Of a stretch of DNA of 64,000 nucleotides, positions 42,384-52,076 are shown one piece after another. This DNA comes from Verrucomicrobiia bacterium (GTDB lineage Bacteria; Verrucomicrobiota; Verrucomicrobiia; JABWAM01), in contig JAQUAF010000013.1 of NCBI GenBank assembly GCA_028687435.1, positions 1 to 64,000 of the forward strand, written 5' to 3'. The notes below the pieces were generated by a model. The model did not search any database and was not told the origin of the DNA. It saw only the letters and a program-made list of their open reading frames with translations. The first letter of the stretch is position 1. Each line of letters opens with the position of its first letter. A program made the translations under genes and the position numbers.

Positions 42384-44078
42384 CTATTTCTTTTTTGCCG
42401 CAGGTTTCACGGGCTGTTTGGGGGGTGAAACGGGCGGATGGATGGCGGGAGGCTTTTGAGGAGGAGGCAGCGCCAGCTTGAAGGGAAGAGGGATTTCCGT
42501 TTCGTCCTGGGGCCGGTGGGACAGGATGTTTTTCAGGCCGGCGGCAAGAAGTTTTCTGGCCTGTTGTGTTTCATTGGCCGAGTAGAGGAGATCGTTGAGA
42601 CGAATGTCCGCAACGTGATTTTTGCTTCCGTCATAGAGGATTTCCGCGAGAAGTTCGGCGGGATAGGCTTTGAAGGTGTATTCCTTTGGAGTGTCGCGCA
42701 TGTAGTCTCCCTCAAGGGTTTCGATGAGGAGTTTGCCGGGTTCGGTTATGGCGGGTTTGATGATGGCCAGCCAGAGAAGTTTTTCTTTTTCCTGGAGGGT
42801 TTTCTGCAATTCCTTGGTGGGGAGGGAGACCAATCCCCACTGGATGCCGCGAGCGGCCATGTGCCAGGGGAATCGGGGGGTGTTGAATTTGGGGACCTGG
42901 GCCATCAGTTGCGGAGAACGGTCGAAATAAAGATTTTGTCCCAGGGTTGGAAGATGAAAGGAGCCGATGAGGGCCTTTTTAGCCTCAACCACCGTGCTGT
43001 TGTAGTCCCAAAAAGTGGGATTGTGGAGGCAATCCTCGATGATCAGACGAAGGTAAGCGCGGGCGGTGGGATTGGATTCCACGCGCAGCAATGCGGGAGA
43101 GAGAACGACCGCGCCTGTGCGGTAAATCGAACGAAAATTTTGAAGGGCGTCTTCCTTGGTGAGATTGGAAACTGATTCCGGCAAAGAAAGGGAGCTGGCG
43201 ACGGTGTCGGGAGACAGGAGGAGGGAGGGATCGCCGCCGGAGGGCGCCCAAACCAGTTGGCCATTGAGCAGGGGCAGGGCCGCCGCGACTTTGGGGGGGG
43301 CAAGAAGCGGATCTGCCGCCGCTGCGGAGGCGTGACTGGCCGCGGGCGCGGTTGGGGCGGCGGTTTTGCCGGAGTCGGCTGCCGAATGGTGGACGGTCAG
43401 AAAATAGATGGCGGCCAGCAACCAGATGACCAGGCAGCTATAGCCCAAAAGCATGCCCATCAACCGCAGTTTTTGGGAACGGGCGTCGGAGGGTTTGCTC
43501 AGGTGCCCGAGGATGATGGCTGGCAGAAAGGCAATCAAACCGGCGCAACCGCAGATGAAACAAGCCATGACCATGAATTGGGATTCTGTCTGGACGGCCA
43601 CGGGAACGGGTGTTTTGGGCAGCGGCTTGGGTACGGGATGGGTAAGAGTCAACTGCAAGCCCGACGCACCCGGTTTTTTTTTGTCTGGCGGAAGATTGAC
43701 AATCGCCCGGTAATGGGCGCCTTCGCCGGACACGGTGGCTTCGTGGGCTTTGAGTTGGGGCGTGTGGATGCCTTCCTTGAGATGCTGATCTTCCATGTCC
43801 ATCAGGAAGACAATATCGCCAAAGCGGATGATGTCGTGATTTTTGAGAATGTAGCGGCTGACCCGTTGTCCGTTGACGAATGTGCCGTTGAGGGAGCCAT
43901 TGTCCCGAACCACAAACTGGTTGTTTTCGTCGAAGATGATGGAGGCATGGTTGCGCGACACGCTGTCGCTGTCGATATGGATTTGAGAAAGGTCATCACG
44001 TCCCACCATTAGCGTGGCTTTGCCGAGCGGAAAAATCTGCCGCTCACCCTCTTCGGAAAGGAGAATTAATGATGGCAT
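42384..44078 (-). CDS. FHA-domain membrane protein
   Basis: The protein has 564 residues. An N-terminal FHA domain (about 20-95) carries the phosphothreonine-binding pattern: G-R-D-D (25-28), DSVSRNHASIIFD (38-50) and the D-N-G-S-L-N-G-T-F-V-N loop. A central pair of membrane segments (about 170-225: ICGCAGLIAFLPAIILGHLS and YSCLVIWLLAAIYFL) resembles DUF4190-type hairpins. A large C-terminal region (about 265-545) has no recognised fold and ends in a Pro/Lys-rich tail. FHA proteins read Ser/Thr phosphorylation. No Ser/Thr kinase is in the window. It overlaps nothing and is convergent with Kef. Confidence 0.85.
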   Translation of the reverse strand: MPSLILLSEEGERQIFPLGKATLMVGRDDLSQIHIDSDSVSRNHASIIFDENNQFVVRDNGSLNGTFVNGQRVSRYILKNHDIIRFGDIVFLMDMEDQHLKEGIHTPQLKAHEATVSGEGAHYRAIVNLPPDKKKPGASGLQLTLTHPVPKPLPKTPVPVAVQTESQFMVMACFICGCAGLIAFLPAIILGHLSKPSDARSQKLRLMGMLLGYSCLVIWLLAAIYFLTVHHSAADSGKTAAPTAPAASHASAAAADPLLAPPKVAAALPLLNGQLVWAPSGGDPSLLLSPDTVASSLSLPESVSNLTKEDALQNFRSIYRTGAVVLSPALLRVESNPTARAYLRLIIEDCLHNPTFWDYNSTVVEAKKALIGSFHLPTLGQNLYFDRSPQLMAQVPKFNTPRFPWHMAARGIQWGLVSLPTKELQKTLQEKEKLLWLAIIKPAITEPGKLLIETLEGDYMRDTPKEYTFKAYPAELLAEILYDGSKNHVADIRLNDLLYSANETQQARKLLAAGLKNILSHRPQDETEIPLPFKLALPPPQKPPAIHPPVSPPKQPVKPAAKKK

Positions 44079-44142
44079 ATAGAAAGGTGACGGAGACGCT
44101 AGCGGAATATGAGTGTCAAGGCAACTTTGAATTTTCCGCTTG

Positions 44143-45021
44143 TCATTTTGAGACGAATCGGTCCTGCACCCGGGCTTTGGGGAAGTAGTGGTTGAGGATT
44201 TTGGTTGAGGTGGCGCCTTGACGGGCCATTTGTTCAGCGCCGAATTGGCAGAGGCCTACGCCGTGACCGAATCCGTTGCCATGGAACACAATGATTTCGT
44301 CCGGAGCGTTGACGGAACGGGGGGCGGAAGATGCGTCGAACAGAGTGCTTTTCAGGTTGCCGTATCCCAGCAATGCGCGGAATTTTTCACCGGAGAGCGC
44401 CAGCACACCGGTTTCGCTGCGGATGGTGATCCGGAGGATGTGTCCTCCGGCTGTTTTCCGGGTGATTGACAGCGATGGGGTGGGACCGGTGGTGAGGCCG
44501 GCTTCCTTCAGGATTTGACGCAAGGCGGACCGGCTGATTTTAAAGGTCCATCGATTTTGGGATGAACGGACACACCATGGGCAGACGACTGCGGCGGGCA
44601 GCATTGATTCGTTTTTTGTTTCCCAGATGTCCGCTTCTGTTTCCGTATGTCCGCCGCAACTGGAGTGAAAATAGGATGGGAAGCATTTGTTTTTAAAGAC
44701 CAGCACTTGTCCCCGGGTTGTTTCAATGGCCAGCACGATGTTTTTATTGAGTTTGGGCTGGCCCATGTAGGCTTGCGAGAGATTGGCCACCAGATCGCAG
44801 GACCGGTTGCCGGATGTGCAGATTTGGTGGAGAGCATGCGAGCGCGCGGCAATGGCTTGGGCTTTCAGAGCTTCCAATGGCCCCTTGGGGTCCATTTCCC
44901 GCGCCACCACACCCAGCAGAAAATCTTCCAGTTCCAGGATGTTGATGACATCGCAGCCGCCGCGATCATTGGGAACCACCCGCACGGCGCCCTTGTAATC
45001 CCGTCCTGCCACAGTCATCAA
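44143..45021 (-). CDS. SpoIID/LytB-domain protein (probable 5' frameshift)
   Basis: From the start at 45021 the protein has 292 residues and contains a SpoIID domain: V-V-A-R-E-M, LKAQAIAARSHAL, the HSSCGGHTETEADIW motif and GNGFGHGVGLCQFGAEQMAR. SpoIID-type enzymes are peptidoglycan lytic transglycosylases; in non-sporulating bacteria they are often secreted. The frame stays open upstream to about 45170 and there encodes a signal peptide (FSGLFILAGAFSSLHAG), but lacks a start codon. An ATG at 45173-45175 lies in another frame; one base change in the G5 run at 45154-45158 would join them. The gene is therefore either frameshifted or mis-sequenced there. Confidence 0.78.
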   Translation of the reverse strand: MMTVAGRDYKGAVRVVPNDRGGCDVINILELEDFLLGVVAREMDPKGPLEALKAQAIAARSHALHQICTSGNRSCDLVANLSQAYMGQPKLNKNIVLAIETTRGQVLVFKNKCFPSYFHSSCGGHTETEADIWETKNESMLPAAVVCPWCVRSSQNRWTFKISRSALRQILKEAGLTTGPTPSLSITRKTAGGHILRITIRSETGVLALSGEKFRALLGYGNLKSTLFDASSAPRSVNAPDEIIVFHGNGFGHGVGLCQFGAEQMARQGATSTKILNHYFPKARVQDRFVSK

Positions 45022-45241
45022 TGCGGTTTCGACGTCGGGGGAGTTTTGAAGGATTCCGACCCGGATCAGGGTGGAAAAGGGATCTCCCGCATGCAGACTG
45101 GAGAAGGCGCCGGCCAGGATGAAAAGGCCGGAAAAAAGGGCTGGAAAAATGGAGGGGGACGAGTGAATGAATCATCCCGTATCGCAAGGGCCGGTTTTTC
45201 GCAAGGAGCTTTTCCGGAGAGGTTAATTTTTGCGCGGCTCC

Positions 45242-45685
45242 TTATTCTCCGGAGGGAAGCTGGCATCTGGGAATGAAAGTCGTTTCCTTGGGACCTTTGG
45301 GGCGTCTGTTGGGCGGCAACAGTCCGCTGACCACCGAATGCAGCTGGGTGATGGTAAAGGGCTTGAGCAGAAAACCGTCGAGTTGATTGTCGATGGCCAT
45401 TTGTTCGAGATCGTCGGCAACGGTGCCGCTCATGATGACCCGCTTGGTGGAGGGGCAGACGGATTGAACGAAGGAAAGCAAAGTCAGACCGTTGGGGCCG
45501 GGAGGCATGTCGAAATCGGATATGACCAGATCGATGGGGGTATCGGGATTTTGCTGGAACCATTCGAGGGCTGCATTCGTCCCCTCCAGGGACAGGACCC
45601 GGTAATCCTGAAGCAATTCAGTCATCAATTCGCAGACGGAGGGGATGTCGTCCACGACCATGATTGCCGCCGGGAGGTTTTCCAT
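45242..45685 (-). CDS. Receiver-only response regulator
   Basis: The protein has 147 residues. Its receiver has D12-D13 (VVDDIPS), phosphoacceptor D57 (VISDFDMPPG), S86 (IMSG) and K108 (LLKPF). A short basic tail (residues about 125-147) has no fold. No kinase or output gene is adjacent; it lies about 70 bases upstream of the SpoIID-like gene on the same strand and may be co-transcribed with it. Confidence 0.88.
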   Translation of the reverse strand: MENLPAAIMVVDDIPSVCELMTELLQDYRVLSLEGTNAALEWFQQNPDTPIDLVISDFDMPPGPNGLTLLSFVQSVCPSTKRVIMSGTVADDLEQMAIDNQLDGFLLKPFTITQLHSVVSGLLPPNRRPKGPKETTFIPRCQLPSGE

Positions 45686-45838
45686 GCCGCCGAAATCTAC
45701 AGGATGACGGGCTTGGTGTCAAAGTGTGGTTCAGGGCAAACGTAAAATAGGGCTGTGTTTCCGCGTGACGGGACTTTGGCAGACAGGCGCAAAGCCGGCT
45801 GGATTCCCGCTTTCCCAAGGATATCCTTTCCAGTCCCA
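45686..45838. other. Short spacer upstream of receiver gene
   Basis: The 153-base spacer after the clostripain-type gene holds a truncated relic of the GATTCCCGCTTTC palindrome (near 45800) and no gene. It probably contains the promoter of the receiver gene. Confidence 0.45.
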
Positions 45839-47932
45839 TCAGGGCTGGCTGCCGACGAGAACCGGGTATTCCAGAACATTGCTGCCGTTGTTGTAAACAT
45901 CGGTGGCCATGATATCCACGCAATAAGAGCCGGGGGGGGCGGGCTGAAATAAAACAGGGATGTCTTTGACGCCTTTGGGCGGCACAACGATCCGTTCCTT
46001 GGCGGTGAGTTGGAAGTCTGTCCATTTGCCGGGGTTGTTGCCTTTGCGTCGTTGGGCCTGGTAAACGAGGCGGAAAGAATCGCCCGGATCGACCTCCATG
46101 CTGCTGGGCGCGCTGTTGCCGTCGCCGGCGTCCAGGACATCGACGATCCTGCCTTTTTCGCCTTCAAACTGAGTGATGAGGATGACGTCGTCTCCTCGTT
46201 TGGAATTTTTCGGGAAATGTTTTGCGTAGCTGACGAAGAGGCCGCTGCCCTGCAAATAGGCGCCGCCCATGAAAATGGTTTTTGTTCCGTTGTTCACCGC
46301 CACGACAGGCAGGCGGGAATCCCAGCGGACCTCGTATTGACCGGGGCCGCCGGCCTCCGTCTCCGAGATTTCGCCGAGGAAAACGTGAATCCGCGGGTTT
46401 TTGGTCATGTGGTTGCCGATGACCATGGAGGTGATGCCGATGGCGCCGTTGCCTTTGCCGATCCGGACGGGGATGCGCAGGGGGGCGCGGACGGAGGCGG
46501 AGAGGTTTTCGGCGGTTTGGGATGGCAATCCCTCGATCTCGGGAGGCTCATTTTTGTCGAGGAGGAAGTTTTCGTGGATCCGGGTGAGGAACTGGCCCCA
46601 TGGGGTCCGTCTGGCCATGGAGATTTGCTGGTAATGCTGGAATTTTTCGCGCGCTTCCGCATCAGGGGAGGGATCTTTGCGGGCCGGGCTGCCGGCGTTG
46701 TCTTCTTCACCGTCCTCGCCGCTTTCCTCCTCCTCGTCCGCTTCATGGAGTTCGCCCCACCCATTGACGGGATACCAGACGGACAATCCGCGGCAATCCT
46801 TGCGGCATGATCCGATGACTTTGGCGGCGACCAAGTCATCGACTGAGACGAGGAGCCGGCGGGAGACATCCCGGAGGCTGGCGTCGATTTTCGGGCTTTG
46901 AGCCAGCTTTCCGGCGAATTCGCCCAAGTCCACGTATTCGGTGGGGTTGCCCAGATCCATGACGCAAGGGATGCTGTATTCGTGGGATTTTCGCCGGAGG
47001 ATGGGGATGTCGAGGTTTTTGGGGGTGGCCAGACGGGCCAGGGTGGAGGCGAATTCGGCAAACACCCGTTCAAATGTGGGATATTTTCGCAGATCGAAAA
47101 CGCTGTGGGCGGCGAGGATTTGGTCGGCGGGATTGTCGTCTTTGAAATGCAGGGTTTTCCAGCATTCGGCTTCCTGACGGGCGAAATCCAGTGTGCCGGC
47201 GGCGGGATGGGATTTCAGCCAGGCAAAGGACGCGCCATAATTCCACCCGTCGCCGAAATCAATTTCCGGACAGGCGATGAAAACCCCGGTGATGGAAGCG
47301 AAGTCGCCGAGGACCTCGGCGCCGCCCATGAGACAGGTGTCGAAGGCGATGAATTCCCATTTGGGAATGGAAGCGGTTTTCATGGCGGCTTGGATGGCGC
47401 CGGCGATCTGGGCGGTGGACAGGCTGCCGGGATCATCGAGTGTGCCGTCCTGGGTGTCGCCTCCGTATCCTTCCCATTGGCCGCCGTGGTCCCAGAGGAT
47501 CAATGCGTAGCGGTTGGCGGGATATTTGCGGGCCGCCCAAACAATGAAATCGGACAACACCTTGGGATCGTCGTGGTTGAGTTCGGGCAGGCGTTGGACG
47601 GGGGCGGACGTCACTTTTTCCGGGTTTGTGGAGGCTTTGACCAGGAAACGGGTTGTGGCGGGGGCCAATTCTTTGGGCAGGCCATCCTCGACGAGGTCTT
47701 CCAACTGGCTGGCGTCGAAGTCGGCTTGGACGACCATGTTGAAGCCGGCGGCGCTTCCGGTGGTCTCCATTTTTTTGATGTCGGCGACCAGCGAGGGAGC
47801 CAGGTTGTTGTCGCCATTGCCGTAGATCATGATGGTCCAGACAGGCGGCCGGTCTGCCGCGCCAGCCTGCGGCGCGGCGAGCCATTGAAGGACGAGAACA
47901 AGAAGAATGATCAATGGGAAACGACGTCCCAT
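45839..47932 (-). CDS. Secreted clostripain-family (C11) cysteine protease
   Basis: The protein has 697 residues from the ATG at 47932, which begins a signal peptide (MGRRFPLIILLVLVLQWLAA). The C11 core lies at about 30-420: VWTIMIYGNGDNNL, the catalytic His149 in LILWDHGGQWEGYG and Cys200 in FIAFDTCLMGGAEVL, as in clostripain and PmC11. C11 enzymes cleave after Arg or Lys and are often self-activating. A very acidic insert (EADEEEESGEDGEED) lies near residue 440; the last 200 residues are beta-rich and may bind a surface. It follows the small Cys-rich gene by 34 bases and the chemoreceptor by an operon-like gap. Confidence 0.88.
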   Translation of the reverse strand: MGRRFPLIILLVLVLQWLAAPQAGAADRPPVWTIMIYGNGDNNLAPSLVADIKKMETTGSAAGFNMVVQADFDASQLEDLVEDGLPKELAPATTRFLVKASTNPEKVTSAPVQRLPELNHDDPKVLSDFIVWAARKYPANRYALILWDHGGQWEGYGGDTQDGTLDDPGSLSTAQIAGAIQAAMKTASIPKWEFIAFDTCLMGGAEVLGDFASITGVFIACPEIDFGDGWNYGASFAWLKSHPAAGTLDFARQEAECWKTLHFKDDNPADQILAAHSVFDLRKYPTFERVFAEFASTLARLATPKNLDIPILRRKSHEYSIPCVMDLGNPTEYVDLGEFAGKLAQSPKIDASLRDVSRRLLVSVDDLVAAKVIGSCRKDCRGLSVWYPVNGWGELHEADEEEESGEDGEEDNAGSPARKDPSPDAEAREKFQHYQQISMARRTPWGQFLTRIHENFLLDKNEPPEIEGLPSQTAENLSASVRAPLRIPVRIGKGNGAIGITSMVIGNHMTKNPRIHVFLGEISETEAGGPGQYEVRWDSRLPVVAVNNGTKTIFMGGAYLQGSGLFVSYAKHFPKNSKRGDDVILITQFEGEKGRIVDVLDAGDGNSAPSSMEVDPGDSFRLVYQAQRRKGNNPGKWTDFQLTAKERIVVPPKGVKDIPVLFQPAPPGSYCVDIMATDVYNNGSNVLEYPVLVGSQP

Positions 47933-47966
47933 GGAGGAATGGAAGGGGGGAGGCGCCCTTGCGCGG

Positions 47967-48188
47967 TTAGTTGGTGGTTTTCCTGTCCGCCGCCGTGTTG
48001 GTTTCGGGGTAGAGCGCCTTTTCGGCATTCCAGGCGGGACAATGATTGGCGTGCAGGCTGGAGTGCATCAATTTTCCGATCAGGGAGTTGGGGTGTTTGC
48101 GTCCATAGGAACAAAACGGACAATGGTGGCAGGCAAGGCCGAGGATGCGGCGCAGTCCCTTGACTTCAGTGGGTTGGCTGGCGGTCAT
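47967..48188 (-). CDS. Small Cys-rich protein, probable metal binding
   Basis: The protein has 73 residues. C20, C23 and C26 (LACHHCPFCSYGRKHP) with several histidines (H21, H22, H32, H46, H49) and C50 (NHCPAW) look like a zinc- or iron-binding centre. The SLIGKL...LHANHCPAW pattern appears conserved in type, but I cannot name the family. The ATG at 48188 lies 12 bases after the stop of the chemoreceptor gene; it precedes the protease gene. The spacing supports a three-gene operon. Confidence 0.65.
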   Translation of the reverse strand: MTASQPTEVKGLRRILGLACHHCPFCSYGRKHPNSLIGKLMHSSLHANHCPAWNAEKALYPETNTAADRKTTN

Positions 48189-48200
48189 TGCGGCTGATGG

Positions 48201-50012
48201 TTAGAAGATATTGCGAAAGTCCTTGCCCATGGGGATTTTTTCGTCGGCTTCCTGGCGTTTTGAGCGAGGTTCCCCGGACAAGGTGAGTTTGTTCCGTCCG
48301 GCTTTTCGTGTTTCGTCCGGTTGAGACGGGGTGTGGACGGTCACCTTGACGGCCGGGGCTGCCGCCGCCGGAGCCGGGTTTGGCACGGGGGTGGCGGTGA
48401 GTTTTTGGGCGGGTTTGGTTTCCTCGAATGGCAGGTTTTCGGTTTCCCGCACTTCGGAACCTTCCGCAAGGGCCACCAGTTCCCTGACGGAGTTTTTGAG
48501 GGCGGCGGCCTGGACTTTGAGCTCCTCGGAAGCGCTGGCGGTTTGCTCGGCGTTGGCGGCGTTGGATTGGGTGACCCGGTCCATTTGATTCACTGCGTTG
48601 TCGATCTGGGTGATGCCCTGGCTTTGTTCCTGGGAAGCCACTGCGATTTCCGCGACCAATTCGTCCACCCTGTGGACGCGGGAGACAATTTCCTTGAGCC
48701 GGTGATCCACATCGGTGGCTTTTTGAACGGCGGCGAGCAGGTCATGTCCGACTTTTTCGCTGGAGCGCACGCCGTGTTCGCTGTTGCGGATGGAATCCTC
48801 GATTTTTTCCGCGGTTTCCTTGGCGGCCTGGGCGCTGCGCTGGGCCAGTCCGCGCACTTCGTCGGCGACCACGGCAAATCCCATTCCCGCCTCGCCGGCC
48901 CTGGCGGCCTCGACGGCGGCGTTAAGGGCCAGAATATTGGTTTGGAACGCGATTTCGTCAATGGTCTTGATGATCTTGGAAATGTCGCCGCTGGAGGTCT
49001 TGATGGCGTTCATGGCGTTGTTCATTTCGCTCATGGAGACCTTGATGCTTTCCATGACCTCGTTCAATTCCTTCATTTCGACCGTGCCGGTGTCGGCCAC
49101 GGTGCGGGCCTGCGTGGCCTGATCCTTGGCGAATTGGGCGTTTTCGGCGTTTTTCTTGGTCATGCTGGCCATTTGCTCGAGCGAGGCGCTGGTTTCCTCA
49201 AGGGACGCGGCCTGCTCGGCGGCGCCGCCCGCCAGTTGCTGGCTGGCGTTGGAAACCTGTTCGGCGGTGGTGGTGGCGTTTTCCGCGCCGCTGGCGAGAG
49301 CCCTGGCCACGCGTTTGACGGGGTCGGCAATGCCCCGGCTGAGAACAAGCGCGAAGATGACGGCAATGATGAATCCGACAACGACCGCCATCCAAGAGAA
49401 GAAGTTGTTTACCCGCTCGCTGGTGGTTGCCTCCTGCTGGATGCGGCGGGCGGCGTCTTCATTGAACTTGACCATGGGTTGCAATAGTTTCTGGACGCTG
49501 AGGAAACGCTCATGGGTTTTGCTGAAGGCGTTGGACATGTCCTGTTCCAGTCTCGAAAGGCGGGGATCATTGGGGGCGCTGATTTTTTCCCGTTCCTTGG
49601 CCAGATTCAGAAATTCGACATGGGCGTCTTTCCAGTATTGCCATTCCTTGACAAGTTGGTCGGCATTTGCGCTGTCAGTTTCGTCTTTTTTAACACTGTT
49701 GAATCTTGTCCAGGCGTTTTCAAGCCGGCCTTGCGCTTCGGCGATTTGGACCATTTGGAACTGGCGGGTTTCCCGGTCGGAACGGGGATTGAGCAGAGTC
49801 TGATCCGCGGCATACAGGGAGGTTTGAGCCTGGCTGATGGTCAGCAACGATCCGATCAAGTTCAGCCGGGTGGCGCCGAGTTCATGAACTTGCACTCCCA
49901 AATGATAAACACCGTAGAAGCGAACGATGGCGCCAAGCAGCGCTAAAATAGTCACCCACATGAAACTCCACATCATCCTGGAGCGAAGCGGTTTGTTTTC
50001 CATGAATTTCAT
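48201..50012 (-). CDS. Methyl-accepting chemotaxis protein
   Basis: The protein has 603 residues from the ATG at 50010-50012 (MKFMENKP), chosen because AAGGAG lies eight bases upstream. Two membrane segments (about 13-35 and 187-208) enclose a roughly 150-residue periplasmic helical sensor domain of the 4HB type. A HAMP-like segment and the long signalling hairpin follow, with the tip motif [20 protein letters not shown] and [19 protein letters not shown]. It would signal to CheA/CheW, which are not in this window. It starts an operon with the Cys-rich and clostripain-type genes. Confidence 0.92.
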   Translation of the reverse strand: MKFMENKPLRSRMMWSFMWVTILALLGAIVRFYGVYHLGVQVHELGATRLNLIGSLLTISQAQTSLYAADQTLLNPRSDRETRQFQMVQIAEAQGRLENAWTRFNSVKKDETDSANADQLVKEWQYWKDAHVEFLNLAKEREKISAPNDPRLSRLEQDMSNAFSKTHERFLSVQKLLQPMVKFNEDAARRIQQEATTSERVNNFFSWMAVVVGFIIAVIFALVLSRGIADPVKRVARALASGAENATTTAEQVSNASQQLAGGAAEQAASLEETSASLEQMASMTKKNAENAQFAKDQATQARTVADTGTVEMKELNEVMESIKVSMSEMNNAMNAIKTSSGDISKIIKTIDEIAFQTNILALNAAVEAARAGEAGMGFAVVADEVRGLAQRSAQAAKETAEKIEDSIRNSEHGVRSSEKVGHDLLAAVQKATDVDHRLKEIVSRVHRVDELVAEIAVASQEQSQGITQIDNAVNQMDRVTQSNAANAEQTASASEELKVQAAALKNSVRELVALAEGSEVRETENLPFEETKPAQKLTATPVPNPAPAAAAPAVKVTVHTPSQPDETRKAGRNKLTLSGEPRSKRQEADEKIPMGKDFRNIF

Positions 50013-50238
50013 TGGACAGTACTCCTTGTTGTTGGTTGCTGTTGCTTGATATTCTGGCGAGGCTTTGCCGCAGACCAACAAGCGGCAAAGCTTCGCAATT
50101 CAAAAGTAAAAATTAAAAATTCAAAATGATCTGGCGCCATGGCGGTTCAAAATTTTGATTTTTTAACATCATATTTTGGTTTTCAAGGAATCTAGGCGAG
50201 AGCGATGGCGGATGCAAAGGGGAAAATTTGGAGAGCCG

Positions 50239-52056
50239 TCAGGGATTCCCTGATGATCCGGCGGCTTCAAGCGCCTGCAAAACAAGTCCTTCAGTCAGTA
50301 GCTCCGGAAGAATGACGGGCGGTTTTTGGCGGTCGGCAGGAAATAGCAGGTAAAGAGGCACTCCCGCGCGTCCGTGGGATTTGAGAGCCTGGCGGATTTC
50401 TTCGTTTGGGCGGGTCCAGTCCGCCAGGAGAGGGATGACGCCCAGATCGCGGAAACGCGTGGCCACGGCGTGGGTTTCGATGGCGGTCCGTTTGTTGGCC
50501 TGGCAGGTGATGCACCAGTCGGCGGTGAAATCGACAAACACAGGCTGGGAGGTCTTGAGGGCTTCATCCAAAGCCTGGCGGGAAAAGGGACGCCATGAAA
50601 TGCCTGCGGTTGTTGCATGAATATTGGTTGGTGTTGTGGAAACGGCCATGCGTCCGGCAACGGTGAAATATCCGGCAAAGGCAAAAAAGGCGATGGTTGC
50701 GGTCAGCCAGCCGAAATGACAGGGACGGAGAATGTTAACCAGCCAGATCCCAAAGGCGGCGAGCAACAGCCAGCCGGCGGTCCACATGGCGCTGTCGGGG
50801 CTGGCGGAGCGGATAAGAATCCAAAGAAGCCAGAGAACTGTGGCCAGAATGGGAAATCCCATGGCTTGTTTGAAATGAAGCATCCACGCCCCCGGTTTGG
50901 GGAGCCGCTTGAGAAGACGGGGGTTCCATGACAGCGCCACGGTGGGCAGGGCGAGGCCGAGCCCCATTGTGGTGAGAACCAGAAAGGATTGCCAGAGAGG
51001 TTGGCTGAAGGCAAAGGCTGCCGCGGTGGAAACAAACGGAGCGGTGCAGGGAGTGGCCAGGAGGGTGGCCAGAATTCCGCTGAAAAGGGCGCCCCATGGA
51101 CCCTTCGTGTCCGGCGCAGAGATCCCTTGTGGCAGGTGGATGGGAGGGGTGAATTCGAATATTCCAAAGAGATTAAGGGACACCAAAGTGAGGACATAGG
51201 CCATGAATATGAGAAAAACCGGGTTTTGAAATTGGAATCCCCATCCCGCCTCCTGCCCGATCAACCGGAAAATGCCAATGAGGGCAGTCAACAGCCAGAA
51301 GGAGAAAATGACCCCGAGGGCGTAAAAAAGCGACAGTTTGCGGGGAGTGGCGGTCTCCTGGCCGGCCTGGTTGACGAAGTGCATGATTTTAATGGCCAGC
51401 ACCGGCAAGACGCAGGGCATCAGGTTAAGAATCAGTCCTCCCACCAAGGCTGCCAACAAGGCATGCCAGAGCAATGCGTTTTGTCCGTCCGGAGACGGCT
51501 GGACGGGTGGCGGGGGGGGAGGTTTCGATGCCGGCGTTTTTTGAGACTCAAACAGGGAGAGAATTTCCGGCGAACTGTCCATGCTGATGCGTCCCATCCG
51601 CAAATGGACGGTCACCTTGGCCGAGCCAGGGACGCAGCTTTTCTCGCAGGCCAGCCACGACACTTCCGCCTCGATGGCGGCGGATTGTCCGGAATGGCGC
51701 CCGGTGGAGGGAACCTGAATGCGAATGGGAAAAAGAACCCGTCCTTCATAGCCTTGGCTGGAGGCGCCCATGAAGGAAAAGGTTTGGGGCGTGGGCCATC
51801 GGATGGCTTCGGCTTTGAAGCCGGATGGAAGTTTCAGGTGGATTTCAGTGGGCAGTCCCGATTCGCCGGGATCCTTGCCGTAAATATGCCAGCCGGGGGC
51901 GATTTCAAACAGGACGCCGACATCAAAACGGTCGCCGGCAGCAGCGACAGAACGTTGCGCCACCAGTGAAACCTGCACCGGGTTGATGGCGGTGGCGGAA
52001 AACAGCGGCCAGCCGGCCAGCAGACTGAATATCCATAAACAACGCTTCCGCGTCAT
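50239..52056 (-). CDS. dsbD: Thiol:disulfide interchange protein DsbD
   Basis: The protein has 605 residues. In order: signal peptide (1-23); N-terminal Ig-like DsbD-alpha domain with the redox pair in LACEKSCVPGSA; eight membrane segments with the paired cysteines in MPCVLPVLA and ATPCTAPF; and a C-terminal thioredoxin-like domain with ADWCITCQ near residue 505. It carries electrons from cytoplasmic thioredoxin across the membrane to periplasmic disulfides, for example for cytochrome maturation. The secreted Cys-rich proteins in this window are plausible clients. The ATG at 52056 is 20 bases after the zinc-ribbon gene. Confidence 0.95.
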   Translation of the reverse strand: MTRKRCLWIFSLLAGWPLFSATAINPVQVSLVAQRSVAAAGDRFDVGVLFEIAPGWHIYGKDPGESGLPTEIHLKLPSGFKAEAIRWPTPQTFSFMGASSQGYEGRVLFPIRIQVPSTGRHSGQSAAIEAEVSWLACEKSCVPGSAKVTVHLRMGRISMDSSPEILSLFESQKTPASKPPPPPPVQPSPDGQNALLWHALLAALVGGLILNLMPCVLPVLAIKIMHFVNQAGQETATPRKLSLFYALGVIFSFWLLTALIGIFRLIGQEAGWGFQFQNPVFLIFMAYVLTLVSLNLFGIFEFTPPIHLPQGISAPDTKGPWGALFSGILATLLATPCTAPFVSTAAAFAFSQPLWQSFLVLTTMGLGLALPTVALSWNPRLLKRLPKPGAWMLHFKQAMGFPILATVLWLLWILIRSASPDSAMWTAGWLLLAAFGIWLVNILRPCHFGWLTATIAFFAFAGYFTVAGRMAVSTTPTNIHATTAGISWRPFSRQALDEALKTSQPVFVDFTADWCITCQANKRTAIETHAVATRFRDLGVIPLLADWTRPNEEIRQALKSHGRAGVPLYLLFPADRQKPPVILPELLTEGLVLQALEAAGSSGNP

Positions 52057-52076
52057 GATTCAGGGGCGAAATTCGA

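Noticed and set aside
48321-49487. 388-residue frame opposite the chemoreceptor
   Set aside because: Antisense to the conserved signalling domain, Gly/Phe/Leu-rich without family features.
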